A DNA stretch of 64,000 bases from JACOMY01 sp046233115 (GCA_046233115.1 JBJXHM010000003.1:372001-436000), one strand, 5' to 3'; positions 43,802 through 52,345 are shown, counted from the first letter of the stretch. Notes: a model not told the origin generated them from the sequence alone. Numbers and translations are program-made.

Positions 43802-44895
43802 GCCTTGTCCTTTCCGGCCGGAGTCGCGGCCAGGCGTACGCCCGAGAGGCGCGAGAGCACATGACCGACCGGCGAGCGCTGGGCCGCCACCACCGGCTTG
43901 GCCTCGCGCCGGCTCCAGACCGTCTCTGGCCGCACCTGCAGCACGCGCAGCGCCCCGTCGGAGGCGACCGCCCACTCGATGTCCTGCGGCGCGCCGCGGT
44001 GCTGCTCGATCCGCTTGGCCAGCCGCGCCAGTTCGACCAGCTCGCCGTCGGTGACGCAGGGGCTCTGCCGGCGCTCGTCGGGCACCGGCACCAGGCCGAC
44101 CGCGCCGGCGGCCGGATCGAAGCGGTATTCCTCCTCCTGGGTCGCGACCTTGCGCTTCACGATCTCGAAGGTGACCTTGTCCAGGCTGTACTGGCTGGGG
44201 GTGACGTCGCCTTTGACCACGCCCTCGCCCAGGCCCCAGCAGGCCTCCAGCACGATCTTCGAGCGGTCGCCGTTCAGCGGGTCCAAGGTGAACATCACCC
44301 CGGCCGCGCGGGCCTCGACCATCTGCTGCACGCCGACGCAGATCGCGAAGTCGTTCTTGGCGACCACCGCCTCGCCATCCTGACGGTAAGACAGCACGGT
44401 CTCAGCGAAGAGGCTGGCCCAGCAGGCACGCATGTTCGTCAGCACCGGCTCGGCACCGCTGATCCAGAGGTAGGTGTCGTACTGGCCGGCGAAGCTCGCG
44501 CCCTCCAGATCCTCCGACTCGCCGCTGGAGCGCACCGCGACCGGCACGCCCTCCACACCGGTCTTGGCCTCCAGCGCCGCGTAGGCGTCACGCACCTGCG
44601 CCTCCAGCGCGGCCGGTAGGGGCGCGGTCTTGATCGCCTCGACCAGGCCGGCGGCACTGGCCTTCAGCTCCGACGGCGCCAGCTTGGCCGCCGCCTCGCG
44701 CACCCGGCGCGCCTCCTCGACCAGGCCGGCCTCGGCCAGAAAGGTCCGGTAGGCGCCCGTGGTGATGCCGAAGCCGGGCGGGACCGAGAAGGCGGCCTGG
44801 GTCATCTCCGCCAGGCTAGAGAACTTGCCGCCCAGCAGCGGGTTGCCGGCCGCCCCCTTCTCATCCAACCAGAGTACAAAGGAATCGGAAGCCAT
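43798..44895 (-). CDS. PEP-synthase-like ATP-grasp protein (PpsB / PPDK N-terminal domain)
   Basis: 365 residues: only the N-terminal nucleotide-binding domain of pyruvate phosphate dikinase/PEP synthase. GGKFSSLAEM (22-31) and VPPGFGITTGAYRTF are the family entry; RSSGESEDLEGASFAGQYDT (122-141) is the ATP-grasp core; the domain ends with DIEWAVASDGALRVLQVRPE. The phosphohistidine and PEP/pyruvate domains are absent; the former is encoded by the overlapping upstream gene (TGATG). This division and the sizes (about 365 and 626 residues) match phenylphosphate synthase PpsB and PpsA of anaerobic phenol degraders. A role in 3-hydroxypyridine hydroxylation has been reported for such a protein; the chemistry is not settled as far as I know. 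Confidence 0.9.
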   Translation of the reverse strand: MASDSFVLWLDEKGAAGNPLLGGKFSSLAEMTQAAFSVPPGFGITTGAYRTFLAEAGLVEEARRVREAAAKLAPSELKASAAGLVEAIKTAPLPAALEAQVRDAYAALEAKTGVEGVPVAVRSSGESEDLEGASFAGQYDTYLWISGAEPVLTNMRACWASLFAETVLSYRQDGEAVVAKNDFAICVGVQQMVEARAAGVMFTLDPLNGDRSKIVLEACWGLGEGVVKGDVTPSQYSLDKVTFEIVKRKVATQEEEYRFDPAAGAVGLVPVPDERRQSPCVTDGELVELARLAKRIEQHRGAPQDIEWAVASDGALRVLQVRPETVWSRREAKPVVAAQRSPVGHVLSRLSGVRLAATPAGKDKA

Positions 44896-46775
44896 CAGGC
44901 GGCAGCCTCCACCACCCGGACCACGCCCTCGTAGCCATCGACCTCGACCAGGTCGCCGTTGCGGATCGTGGCGGTGGCGAAGCCGACGCCGCAGACCGCC
45001 GGCAGGCCGTACTCGCGGGAAATGATGGCCGTGTGGGCCATCATACCGCCGACGTCGGAGACCGCGGCGGCGATGTGCGGGAAGACCGGGGCCCAGCTCG
45101 GCGCGGTGATGCGGCAGACCAGCACCTCGCCGTCCTGCACCTCGTAGAGCTGCTCGCTGTCGGTGATGACGCGGGCCCGGCCCTGGACCTTGCCGGCCGA
45201 AGCGGCGACGCCGCGCAGCTCGCCGGTGGCCTGGGTCAGGTCGACGCCCAGCCACTCCGACACCGTCTCCTCGGTGATGCCCCAGAGCATGATGGTCAGC
45301 GGCTCGGTGATCTGCTCCGGCGGCTTGCCCAGCGCCGGCGGCGGGGTCCACCTGGCCAGCGCGTCGCGCAGCCGGCGCCGGCGCGCCACCACCGGCCGCC
45401 AGTAGACCTCGCCGCGGGCCTGCGAGCCGGTGGCCCAGCCAATCAGCAGGTCATAGAGCGCGTCGTAGACCTCGTGTCGATGCAGGTAGAAGATGCTCTC
45501 CTCGTCGTCGAAGAAGTTGTGGGCGACGAAGAGGCGGCCGAGCTCGCGCACCTTCTCCCAGAAGATCGAGTGGTGCCAGTGCTCGACGAAGAAATTGTGG
45601 TCCTCGACGAAGGGAAAGACCTTGGTGGTCAGCCCGATCAGGCCGTCGAAGGCACCCCGGTCCTCGTCGGTCTGCAGCAGGGCGCGATACTCCTCGCGCA
45701 CCTTTGCGCGCCGCTCGGTGATCTCGTCCAGCGGACGGCGGATCGCCTCGCCCTTCTTCAGCGCCTCGACGTGGCCGCGCAGCGCCTTCATCGGCAGGCG
45801 CAGGTCGGTCATCCAGACCGGATCGGCGTGGGTGTAGCCCACCCCGGTCGAGAACCAGAACCAGGGGTCCTTGGCGGTCTCGAAGGCCTCGAGCCAGCGC
45901 TTGCCGCCCTCGGCCTTGGCCATGGCGGCGAACAGCGCCTCGGCCTCGGGGTTCGCCAGGATCACGTCGCCCAGGCCCAGCTCCATCGCCAGCTCGGCCA
46001 GGCCGCGCAGCTCGTCGTCGGGGCGGAACAGCATGATGTCGATGCCGCAGACCATGTTGGAGATGGTCTGGTCGGTGATGCCTGGGAAGGCCTGCTTGCA
46101 GAACTCGCGGAAGGTCAGATAGGCGCCGTAGCCCAGGTTCAGCATCTCGAAATGGTAGGAGCCCATCTCGAAGAGGTTTTCCAGCAGGCGATTGTAGCTG
46201 GAGAGCAGGTCGTGGCTGGAGTAGACGCCTCGGTGTTTGAAGACCTGGTCGTCCGGCACCATCTCGGGTAGCGGATCGAAGCTGATCTCCTTCAGCCTGG
46301 CGATGCAGTCGCGCGCCTTGCTCTCCCAGTTGCCGTAGATCTCGTCCCAGTTCTCGAAGTAGTAGCCCGCGCGCTTCTCGAAGTGCTCGTTGCGGGCCAG
46401 GATCTGCTCGGGGTCGGTGACCGCGTTGGGGCTGACGTAGATGTAGCCGTTGATCAGCCGCTGATCGATGCCCAGCGCCACCGGAATCGGCCAGACCCGG
46501 GTGCACATCTGGCTGGCGGCGACCCACCAGTTCTCGGTCATGATGGTGTCGAAGGGGTAGAGCGGCTCGGGATTGTGCATCCCGTCGAAGAACCAGAACT
46601 TGCCCTCTTCCAGCTCGCGTCGCTCGGCGCTGATCAGGGCGTAGTAGGGATAGAGCTCCTCCCAGCCCTCTGCGCCCTCGGGCGTGGGCAGGTCGAAGGG
46701 GCTCACAAAGCGCGTGTTGGACTCCGAACCCTCGTCCTTCCCGTTTCCGGCCACGCCCGCAGTCGTCTCGCTCAT
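44895..46775 (-). CDS. PEP-utilising-enzyme mobile-domain protein (PpsA-like phosphohistidine carrier)
   Basis: 626 residues. The C-terminal ~90 residues are the swivelling phosphohistidine domain, with H581 in DVGGMMAHTAIISRE and PAVCGVGFAT following. The N-terminal ~500 residues (FWFFDGMHNPEPLYPFDTIM; TFREFCKQAFPGI) correspond to the substrate-handling region of PpsA-type phenylphosphate synthase. No PEP-binding TIM barrel is present. With the ATP-grasp partner it should transfer phosphate from ATP through H581 to a hydroxyl acceptor, by analogy phenol to phenylphosphate, so here a hydroxypyridine is the obvious candidate. It is the first gene of the minus-strand operon. Confidence 0.9.
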   Translation of the reverse strand: MSETTAGVAGNGKDEGSESNTRFVSPFDLPTPEGAEGWEELYPYYALISAERRELEEGKFWFFDGMHNPEPLYPFDTIMTENWWVAASQMCTRVWPIPVALGIDQRLINGYIYVSPNAVTDPEQILARNEHFEKRAGYYFENWDEIYGNWESKARDCIARLKEISFDPLPEMVPDDQVFKHRGVYSSHDLLSSYNRLLENLFEMGSYHFEMLNLGYGAYLTFREFCKQAFPGITDQTISNMVCGIDIMLFRPDDELRGLAELAMELGLGDVILANPEAEALFAAMAKAEGGKRWLEAFETAKDPWFWFSTGVGYTHADPVWMTDLRLPMKALRGHVEALKKGEAIRRPLDEITERRAKVREEYRALLQTDEDRGAFDGLIGLTTKVFPFVEDHNFFVEHWHHSIFWEKVRELGRLFVAHNFFDDEESIFYLHRHEVYDALYDLLIGWATGSQARGEVYWRPVVARRRRLRDALARWTPPPALGKPPEQITEPLTIMLWGITEETVSEWLGVDLTQATGELRGVAASAGKVQGRARVITDSEQLYEVQDGEVLVCRITAPSWAPVFPHIAAAVSDVGGMMAHTAIISREYGLPAVCGVGFATATIRNGDLVEVDGYEGVVRVVEAAA

Positions 46776-47187
46776 CGTCCGATTACCCTCCTATCGGCCG
46801 GTCGGACCTGCCCTCTCGTCACGAACGTCATCATGAACGTCGTCACGGCTGGCAACCGACCCTGGTGTCTTCCCAAATCGCGCGGGGCCGGTTCGCCCGG
46901 CTCCCTATCATGCCTCCCGTCCGCAAGGGACCCATCCCGATCCGACCACAGGGGAGACGGCACCGGAACCGCCGACACGGCCACCGCGCCGCTTGGAACC
47001 CGCCAGGCGACGTTCGGCCGCTGCAGAAGCCTGCCATCGCACACCCGGACCCACCGACGCTTCCGGTGCCCCTCAAACGCCTTATCCCTCTGCCGCCAAC
47101 CCAAGAGCGGGCTAGCATTTCGGCTCAGAATGGTATACCGGTATACCATTCACTAATAACCCTGTCTAGAAACAAGGAGGCTAATCG
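46776..47187. promoter_or_regulatory. Divergent control region, pyridine operon / ABC importer
   Basis: 412 bp without a convincing gene; frames crossing it are unlike any protein and have no ribosome sites. The right end holds the 24-bp palindrome (47128-47151) and an AT-rich promoter-like stretch. A tandem 12-bp near-repeat, GAACGTCATCAT / GAACGTCGTCAC, lies at 46823-46846. If the minus-strand promoter overlaps the palindrome, the catabolic operon has a leader of about 350 nt. I see no recognisable riboswitch. Confidence 0.5.
47128..47151. promoter_or_regulatory. Perfect 24-bp palindrome, candidate operator
   Basis: The sequence is exactly self-complementary, with half-site GAATGGTATACC. 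The two central 8-mers GGTATACC (47132-47139 and 47140-47147) are themselves palindromes in tandem. It ends 36 bp before the start of the binding-protein gene and so overlaps the expected plus-strand core promoter. GT-AT-AC cores are typical of GntR-family sites; the FCD regulator at 35758-36495 is the nearest candidate. It should control both the importer and, divergently, the catabolic operon. Confidence 0.75.
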
Positions 47188-48264
47188 ATGCACAAGGGCA
47201 CCCTGGGGCTCTGCATGAGCGCCGCTCTGCTAGCCACGACGCTGTCGGCCGAGGCCGCCGACGACTGGTCGCTGAACGTGAAGAACCGCACCCCGGCCTT
47301 CGATCCCAACGGCACCTGGGAAGAGATCGTCTACACGCCGCTGCCGAAGTCGGAGGTGACCAAGAAGTGGGACATCTGCGTCCTCTTCCCCCACACCAAG
47401 GACCCCTACTACATCGCCATGACCTACGGCGCGGTGAAGGAAGCCGAGGCCAAGGGCATCTCGATGACGGTCTCTGCGGCCGGTGGCTACACCGAGCTGG
47501 CCACCCAGATCTCGCAGCTCGAGGACTGCATCACCCGCGGCGCCGACGGCGTGATGATGGTGGCGATCTCCGCCACCGGCCTGAACCGCACCATCGCGCG
47601 CGCGGCCGAGGCCGGCATCCCGATCGTGCTGACCGGCGGCGACGTGGACTCCACCGACATCGCGGCCAAGGCGCTGGGCCAGTACGTCGATGCCGGCCGC
47701 CTGGTCGGCGAGTACCTGAACGAGCAGGCCCCTCCCGGCTCGGAGAAGGTCAAGGTGCTGTGGATGGCCGGCCCCGAGGGTCCGCGCTGGGCGCGTGACG
47801 CCGCCGACGGCTTCAGCGCCGCGGTCGAGGGCAACGATTCGATCGAGGTCGTGAAGATGATCTGGGGCGATTCCGGCAAGGCGACCCAGATCCCGCTGAT
47901 CGAGGACGCGCTGCAGGCCTATCCCGACATCGACTACATCGGCGGCATCGCGCCGGCGATCGAGGGTGCGGTGCAGGTCCTGAAGGAGAAGAACCGCCAG
48001 GACATCAAGCTGCTCTCCTTCTACATCACGCCCGAGACCGAGAAGGGCGTGCGCGACGGCGAGGTGATGGGCGTGGTGACCGACTTCACCGCCGCCCAGG
48101 CGCGCGTCTCCATCGACCAGCTGGTCCGGATCCTGGAGGACAAGGACCCCAAGGTCGACCTGGAGCCCGGCTTCATGATGATCGACTCCTCGATCGTCGA
48201 GACCTACGACCGTGACCTCTCGCTGGCTCCGGACGGCTGGGAGCCCTACTTCACCGTCGAGTAG
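47188..48264 (+). CDS. Sugar-type ABC importer, periplasmic binding protein (TorT-like)
   Basis: 358 residues, with AAGGAGG 7 bases before the ATG. Residues 1-23 are a signal peptide ending near SAEAADD. The mature protein is a type-1 periplasmic binding fold (CVLFPHTKDPYYIAMTYGAV; ISQLEDCITRGADGVMMVA; IPIVLTGGDVDS), close to the TorT/RbsB group. It would deliver its ligand to the ATPase and permease encoded next. Divergence from the pyridine operon under a shared palindrome suggests a pyridine derivative as ligand. It is homologous to the second binding protein at 51275, including a VYTPLP segment in both. Confidence 0.9.
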   Translation: MHKGTLGLCMSAALLATTLSAEAADDWSLNVKNRTPAFDPNGTWEEIVYTPLPKSEVTKKWDICVLFPHTKDPYYIAMTYGAVKEAEAKGISMTVSAAGGYTELATQISQLEDCITRGADGVMMVAISATGLNRTIARAAEAGIPIVLTGGDVDSTDIAAKALGQYVDAGRLVGEYLNEQAPPGSEKVKVLWMAGPEGPRWARDAADGFSAAVEGNDSIEVVKMIWGDSGKATQIPLIEDALQAYPDIDYIGGIAPAIEGAVQVLKEKNRQDIKLLSFYITPETEKGVRDGEVMGVVTDFTAAQARVSIDQLVRILEDKDPKVDLEPGFMMIDSSIVETYDRDLSLAPDGWEPYFTVE

Positions 48265-48277
48265 GCAGATACGGCCC

Positions 48278-48313
48278 GCCCCCGGCCGGCTCGTCGCGAG
48301 CCCTGCCGGGGGC
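48278..48313. other. Strong stem-loop after the binding-protein gene
   Basis: GCCCCCGGC (48278-48286) pairs with GCCGGGGGC (48305-48313), and inside it GGCTCG-TCG-CGAGCC forms a second stem, giving about 15 bp. It lies 14 bp past the stop codon, with no T-run. As in many importer operons it probably allows partial read-through so the binding protein outnumbers the membrane parts. Confidence 0.7.
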
Positions 48314-48420
48314 AGAGGCCCACCCCCGCACCGCCGCCATCCTCCAGCCGGGAGTAGAGACAGCATGCAGCCACGCGGGTGGCACCGCCCCCCAGCAAAC
48401 ACCTTCCGGGACGGCGCAGC

Positions 48421-49965
48421 ATGACCGCGGCCGCCGCACGGGCGGCGCCTGCCGCTTCCCAGACGCCCTCGGCCTCCATCCTGCTGGAAGGCCAGGGCCT
48501 CAGCCGCAACTTCCCGGGTGTCCGCGCCCTGGCCGACATGGACTTCGACCTGCGCAGCGGCGAGGTCCACATCCTCTTCGGCGAGAACGGCGCCGGCAAA
48601 TCCACCCTGATCAACATCCTCTCCGGCGCGCTCCGGCCCAGCAGCGGCCAGGTCCTGCTGGAGGGCAAGCCGCTGGCGCTGCACTCGGTGCACGACGCCC
48701 GCAAGGCCGGCATCGCCGCGGTCTTCCAGGAGTTCAGCCTGGCCCCCGACCTGACGGTCGAGCAGAACCTCTACCTCGGCGCCGAGCTGACCGGCTTCGG
48801 CCTGCTGAACAAGCGGGCGATGCGGCGGAAGGCGCGCCAGGCGCTGGCCGAGCTGGGCTTCAAACTCTCGGCCGGCAGCCTGGTCGGCAGCCTCTCGCGC
48901 GCCGAGCAGCAGATGGTCGAGATCGCCAAGGCGATGCTGACCGAGCCCCGGGTGCTAATCTTGGACGAGCCCACCGCCTCCTTGACCGAGGCCGAGGTGC
49001 GCCAGCTCTTCCGTCTGGTCCGCCGCATCAAAGCCGAGGGCGTCGGCATCATCTACATCACCCACCGCATGGGCGAGATCCAGGAGATCGGCGACCGGGT
49101 CACGGTGATGCGCAACGGCGAGCACATCGCCACCCTGGAGGCCCGGGCGGCCGACAAGACGCAGCTTGTCGAGCTGATGACCGGGCGCAGCTTCGGCAAC
49201 TTCTACCCCAGGATCGCCTTTGCGCCCGGCGAGACCTTGCTGAGCATCGAGGGCCTCTCGACCCAGGACCGCCGCGTCGGCCATGTCTCGCTGGAGGTGC
49301 ACGCCGGCGAGATCGTCGGGCTGGCCGGCCTGGTCGGCTGCGGCAAGTCGGAGATCGGCCGGGCCTGCTTCGGACTGGAGCGGCTGGCCGGCGGCGAGAT
49401 CGTCTTCCTCGGCGAGCGCATCGAGCATCCGAGCCCGAAGAAGCTGCTGCAGCGGGGCCTGACCTACGTCCCCAGCGACCGCATCCGCGAGGGGCTGCTG
49501 CTGGAGCGCTCGACCCGCGAGAACCTCTCGCTCTCGGCGCTGCCGACGCCGCAGCTCTCACGCTGGGGCTGGCTGCACCGGCACCGCGAGGCCCGCTTCG
49601 CCCGCGAACTTGGCCAGCGCATGGGGGTGACGCCGCTCAGCCTGGAGCGCCACGTCGCCGCCTACTCCGGCGGCAACAAGCAGAAGGTGCTGCTCGGCCG
49701 CTCGCTCGCCTCCGACCAGCGCCTCATCATCCTGGACGAACCGACCATCGGCATCGATGTCGGCGCCAAGGCGGAGATCTACCGCCTGCTGGGCGAACTG
49801 GTGGAGAGCGGTGTCGGCATCCTCCTGATCAGCTCCGACCTGCCGGAGGTTCTCAGCCTCTCGCACCGGGTCTACGTCGTCCACGCCGGCCACATCGCGG
49901 ACTGCCTGACCGATACGCGCATCACCGAGGAGGCCGCCCTCGCCGGCTTCTTCGGCAAGGAATAG
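48421..49965 (+). CDS. Sugar-type ABC importer ATPase with two fused ABC domains (RbsA/MglA-like)
   Basis: 514 residues from ATG 48421; GTG at 48379 is a possible longer start. First domain: Walker A GENGAGKST, signature-region VGSLSRAEQQMVEIAKAM, Walker B VLILDEPTASL. Second domain: a degenerate Walker A (GLVGCGKSEI), signature AAYSGGNKQKVLLGRSL and Walker B LIILDEPTIGIDVG. This arrangement, with an imperfect second half, is standard for monosaccharide/ribose-type importers. It energises the permease encoded 6 bp downstream. Confidence 0.94.
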   Translation: MTAAAARAAPAASQTPSASILLEGQGLSRNFPGVRALADMDFDLRSGEVHILFGENGAGKSTLINILSGALRPSSGQVLLEGKPLALHSVHDARKAGIAAVFQEFSLAPDLTVEQNLYLGAELTGFGLLNKRAMRRKARQALAELGFKLSAGSLVGSLSRAEQQMVEIAKAMLTEPRVLILDEPTASLTEAEVRQLFRLVRRIKAEGVGIIYITHRMGEIQEIGDRVTVMRNGEHIATLEARAADKTQLVELMTGRSFGNFYPRIAFAPGETLLSIEGLSTQDRRVGHVSLEVHAGEIVGLAGLVGCGKSEIGRACFGLERLAGGEIVFLGERIEHPSPKKLLQRGLTYVPSDRIREGLLLERSTRENLSLSALPTPQLSRWGWLHRHREARFARELGQRMGVTPLSLERHVAAYSGGNKQKVLLGRSLASDQRLIILDEPTIGIDVGAKAEIYRLLGELVESGVGILLISSDLPEVLSLSHRVYVVHAGHIADCLTDTRITEEAALAGFFGKE

Positions 49966-49971
49966 CCAGCC

Positions 49972-50988
49972 ATGACCAACCCCACCACGGACCAGGGGCA
50001 GGCCGCCCCCTTCGACTTCCACCGCATCGCCGGCGCTGTCGGCATGATCCCGGTGATCGTCGTGCTCTGTATCGCCTTCTTCGGCATCCTGGAGCCGCGC
50101 TTCCTGTCGGAGGCCAACATCTTCAACCTGACCCGTCAGGCGAGCTACCTGATGATCGCCTGCATCGCCCAGATGCTGATCCTGCTGACCGGCGGCATCG
50201 ACCTCTCGGTCGGCTCGGCCGTGGCGCTGGTCAGCGTGGTCAGCGCCAAGACCATGACCGCGGTGACCGGCGCCGACCCGGAGGCGGTGGGCGAGGCCGT
50301 CACCCTGGGCGTGCTGGCCGGCCTCGGCACCGGGCTGGCGGTCGGCATCTTCAACGGCATCGGCGTCGCCATCTTCAAGGTGACGCCCTTCGTCATGACC
50401 CTGGGCACCTTTTCCATGGCCTTGGGCCTGGCGCTCTTCATCTCCGGCGGCTACTCGATCGCCGGCATGCCGACCGCCTTCGGCGACATCTTCGCCTATG
50501 CCAGCCTCTTCGGTATTCCGGTGCCGATCGTCTACACGGCCGGGCTGGCCCTACTGGTCTACCTGCTGCTGAACTGGTCGCGGATGGGGCGCTATTTCTA
50601 TGCGCTTGGCAGCAACCTGCAGGCGGCCCGGCTGTCGGGCGTCGCCACCAACTTCTACCTGGTGGCCGCCTACTCGCTCTCCGGCCTCATCGTCGGGCTC
50701 TGCGGGGTTATGATGACGGCCAGGACCGAGAGCGGCGAGGCCACTCTGGGCGGCGCCGAGCTGGTGCTGAAAGCGATCGCCGGCTGCATCATCGGCGGGG
50801 TCGCGCTGTCGGGCGGCAAGGGCCTGCTGCGCAACGTGATCCTGGGCGCCTTCTTCATCACCGCGCTGTCGAACGGGATGAACCTGCTGCGGGTGAACAG
50901 CTACCTGCAGACCTTCATCATCGGCGCGGTGCTGATCGCCGCCATCGCCCTCGACCAGCTCCGCCTGCGGCTTTCCGGGAATCGGTGA
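49972..50988 (+). CDS. Sugar-type ABC importer permease (RbsC-like)
   Basis: 338 residues, about ten membrane helices. Family segments include LTGGIDLSVGSAVALVSVVS, FNGIGVAIFKVTPFVMTLGT and the cytoplasmic coupling region SGVATNFYLVAAYSLSG. AGCC precedes the ATG, 6 bp after the ATPase stop, so translation is probably coupled. It forms the homodimeric channel of the importer. The operon ends here; two REP-like hairpins follow. Confidence 0.93.
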   Translation: MTNPTTDQGQAAPFDFHRIAGAVGMIPVIVVLCIAFFGILEPRFLSEANIFNLTRQASYLMIACIAQMLILLTGGIDLSVGSAVALVSVVSAKTMTAVTGADPEAVGEAVTLGVLAGLGTGLAVGIFNGIGVAIFKVTPFVMTLGTFSMALGLALFISGGYSIAGMPTAFGDIFAYASLFGIPVPIVYTAGLALLVYLLLNWSRMGRYFYALGSNLQAARLSGVATNFYLVAAYSLSGLIVGLCGVMMTARTESGEATLGGAELVLKAIAGCIIGGVALSGGKGLLRNVILGAFFITALSNGMNLLRVNSYLQTFIIGAVLIAAIALDQLRLRLSGNR

Positions 50989-51085
50989 TCAGGTGATCAT
51001 AGGCGGAGGCGCAGAGACCACGTTTCTTGGTTCCCTTGCCGTCGCGTTCTTACAAACACGTCATGATCTCAGCCAACGGACAGTG

Positions 51086-51162
51086 ATCCTCCGATCAAGT
51101 CGGAGGATGACTATCTTATTGAATTAACTTAATACTGTCGTCCTACGGCTTGACCGTAGGAC
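51086..51162. repeat. Pair of REP-like hairpins in opposite orientation
   Basis: Hairpin 1 (51086-51108): ATCCTCCGA-TCAAG-TCGGAGGAT. Hairpin 2 (51140-51162): GTCCTACGG-CTTGA-CCGTAGGAC. The loops are reverse complements and the stems are variants, so hairpin 2 is an inverted, diverged copy of hairpin 1, separated by 31 AT-rich bases. Such TCCTCCGAcTTGATCGGAGGA-like palindromes are widespread alphaproteobacterial intergenic repeats. They sit between two convergent importer operons and may stop or protect both transcripts. Confidence 0.75.
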
Positions 51163-51221
51163 CGCTATACGCAGCTGAGAACAGGGAAACATCGCGCGGA
51201 CGGGCACCCCGCACCAAAGAA

Positions 51222-51251
51222 AGCGGCGCCCGGACCGAACCGGGCGCCGCT
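51222..51251 (-). terminator. Intrinsic terminator of the second ABC operon
   Basis: A perfect 12-bp stem, AGCGGCGCCCGG / CCGGGCGCCGCT, with a 6-base loop lies 24 bp beyond the stop codon of the binding-protein gene. On the minus strand it is followed by TTCTTTGG, a short T-rich tract. It is the clearest intrinsic terminator in the window. Confidence 0.8.
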
Positions 51252-51274
51252 CTTACTTTGAGCTATGGGCTGAC

Positions 51275-52345
51275 TTAGTTCTCGGCCTCGATCTCGAAGA
51301 TCGGCTCGAAGTCGGCCGGGGCCAGCAGCACGTCCTGGTCGTAGGTGTTCACGTTCTTGGCGTCGACCACGAAGAACTGGCGGTTGGCCAGCGGCACCTC
51401 CAGCTTGCCCTCCAGCACGCGCAGCGCCTGGTCGACGCTGATGCGCGAGCCCATGACGTTGAAGTCGCCGACCGTCGCCGTCACCAGGCCGTCGCGCACC
51501 GCCTGCTCCATCGCCGGGGTGGTGTAGAAGGAAATCAGCTCTGGCGAGGTCCCGCCGCGGGCCTTGAAGATCTCCATCGCGCCCTCGATCGCCGGTGCGT
51601 TGCCACCGATGATGTCGACCTTGGGATAGGCTTGCAGCGCGTCCTCGATCAGACGCATCTGCACGCCCTTGCCGGTGTCGCCGTAGAGCACCTGCAGCAG
51701 CGTGACGTCGGAGCCGGCGATGGACTCCTGCATGCCGCGGACCGCGTCTTCGACCCACTGCGAGCCGGCCGGTCCCGCCAGCCAGATCATGTTGACCGCA
51801 CCGCTGCCGGCTGGATGCTGCTCGGCCAGGTAGGCACCGGCCTTGGCGCCGGCCTGGTAGTACTTGGCGCGCGCCGCCGCGGCGACGAAGGGCGACTGCA
51901 GGCCGTTGCCCATGTCGAGCACCGGAATGCCCTTGCCGTGCAGCTCTTCGATCAGGCCGTTGAGGCCGGTCTTGGAGACGGCGTTCACCAGCACAGCGTT
52001 GCCGCCGCGGGCGACGCAGTCCTCGATCTGCTGGATCTGCTGGGTCAGGTTGTTGTAGCCGCCGGCCGACATCACGCTGGCGGTGATGCCCTGGCGCCGC
52101 GCCTCCAGCACCACGCCGTAGTCCTTGGCGACGTAGTAGGCGTCCTTCATGTGCGGGAAGGCCACGCAGAGGTGGTAGGGCTTGCTGATCGAGCCGGCCG
52201 GCAGCGGCGTGTAGACCTCATGGGCGTTGTCCTCGTCGACCAGCAACGGAGCCTGCCAATCGCCCCCGGTCTGAGCCCAGGCCGCACCGGCCGATGGGGT
52301 CGCCAGCGCCGCGGCCAGCAACACTGTCTTGATGCCACTCTTCAT
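51275..52345 (-). CDS. Sugar-type ABC importer, periplasmic binding protein (second, TorT-like)
   Basis: 356 residues, signal peptide at 1-25 (LLAAALATPSAGAAWAQ). It is a type-1 binding fold parallel to the protein at 47188: VYTPLPAGSISKPYHLCVAF, FPHMKDAYYVAKDYGVV, IQQIEDCVARGGNAVLV and LIEDALQAYPKVDIIGG all have counterparts. The two importers therefore come from a common ancestor and probably bind related ligands. It is the last gene of a permease-ATPase-binding protein operon, the reverse of the order in the first importer, and is followed by a strong terminator. Confidence 0.9.
   Translation of the reverse strand: MKSGIKTVLLAAALATPSAGAAWAQTGGDWQAPLLVDEDNAHEVYTPLPAGSISKPYHLCVAFPHMKDAYYVAKDYGVVLEARRQGITASVMSAGGYNNLTQQIQQIEDCVARGGNAVLVNAVSKTGLNGLIEELHGKGIPVLDMGNGLQSPFVAAAARAKYYQAGAKAGAYLAEQHPAGSGAVNMIWLAGPAGSQWVEDAVRGMQESIAGSDVTLLQVLYGDTGKGVQMRLIEDALQAYPKVDIIGGNAPAIEGAMEIFKARGGTSPELISFYTTPAMEQAVRDGLVTATVGDFNVMGSRISVDQALRVLEGKLEVPLANRQFFVVDAKNVNTYDQDVLLAPADFEPIFEIEAEN

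Noticed and set aside
43798..46775. A pyruvate phosphate dikinase or PEP synthase gene split by frameshift
   Set aside because: Each half has its own start, the order is His-domain first, and the PEP/pyruvate barrel is replaced by a PpsA-like region, so these are two genuine genes.
46772..47149. Minus-strand 125-codon frame upstream of the PpsA-like gene
   Set aside because: It runs through the palindrome and promoter region, has no ribosome site and matches nothing recognisable.
50989..51180. A tRNA or structured RNA gene suggested by the two hairpins
   Set aside because: The hairpins are independent perfect palindromes with 5-base loops and lack any cloverleaf or conserved tRNA bases.
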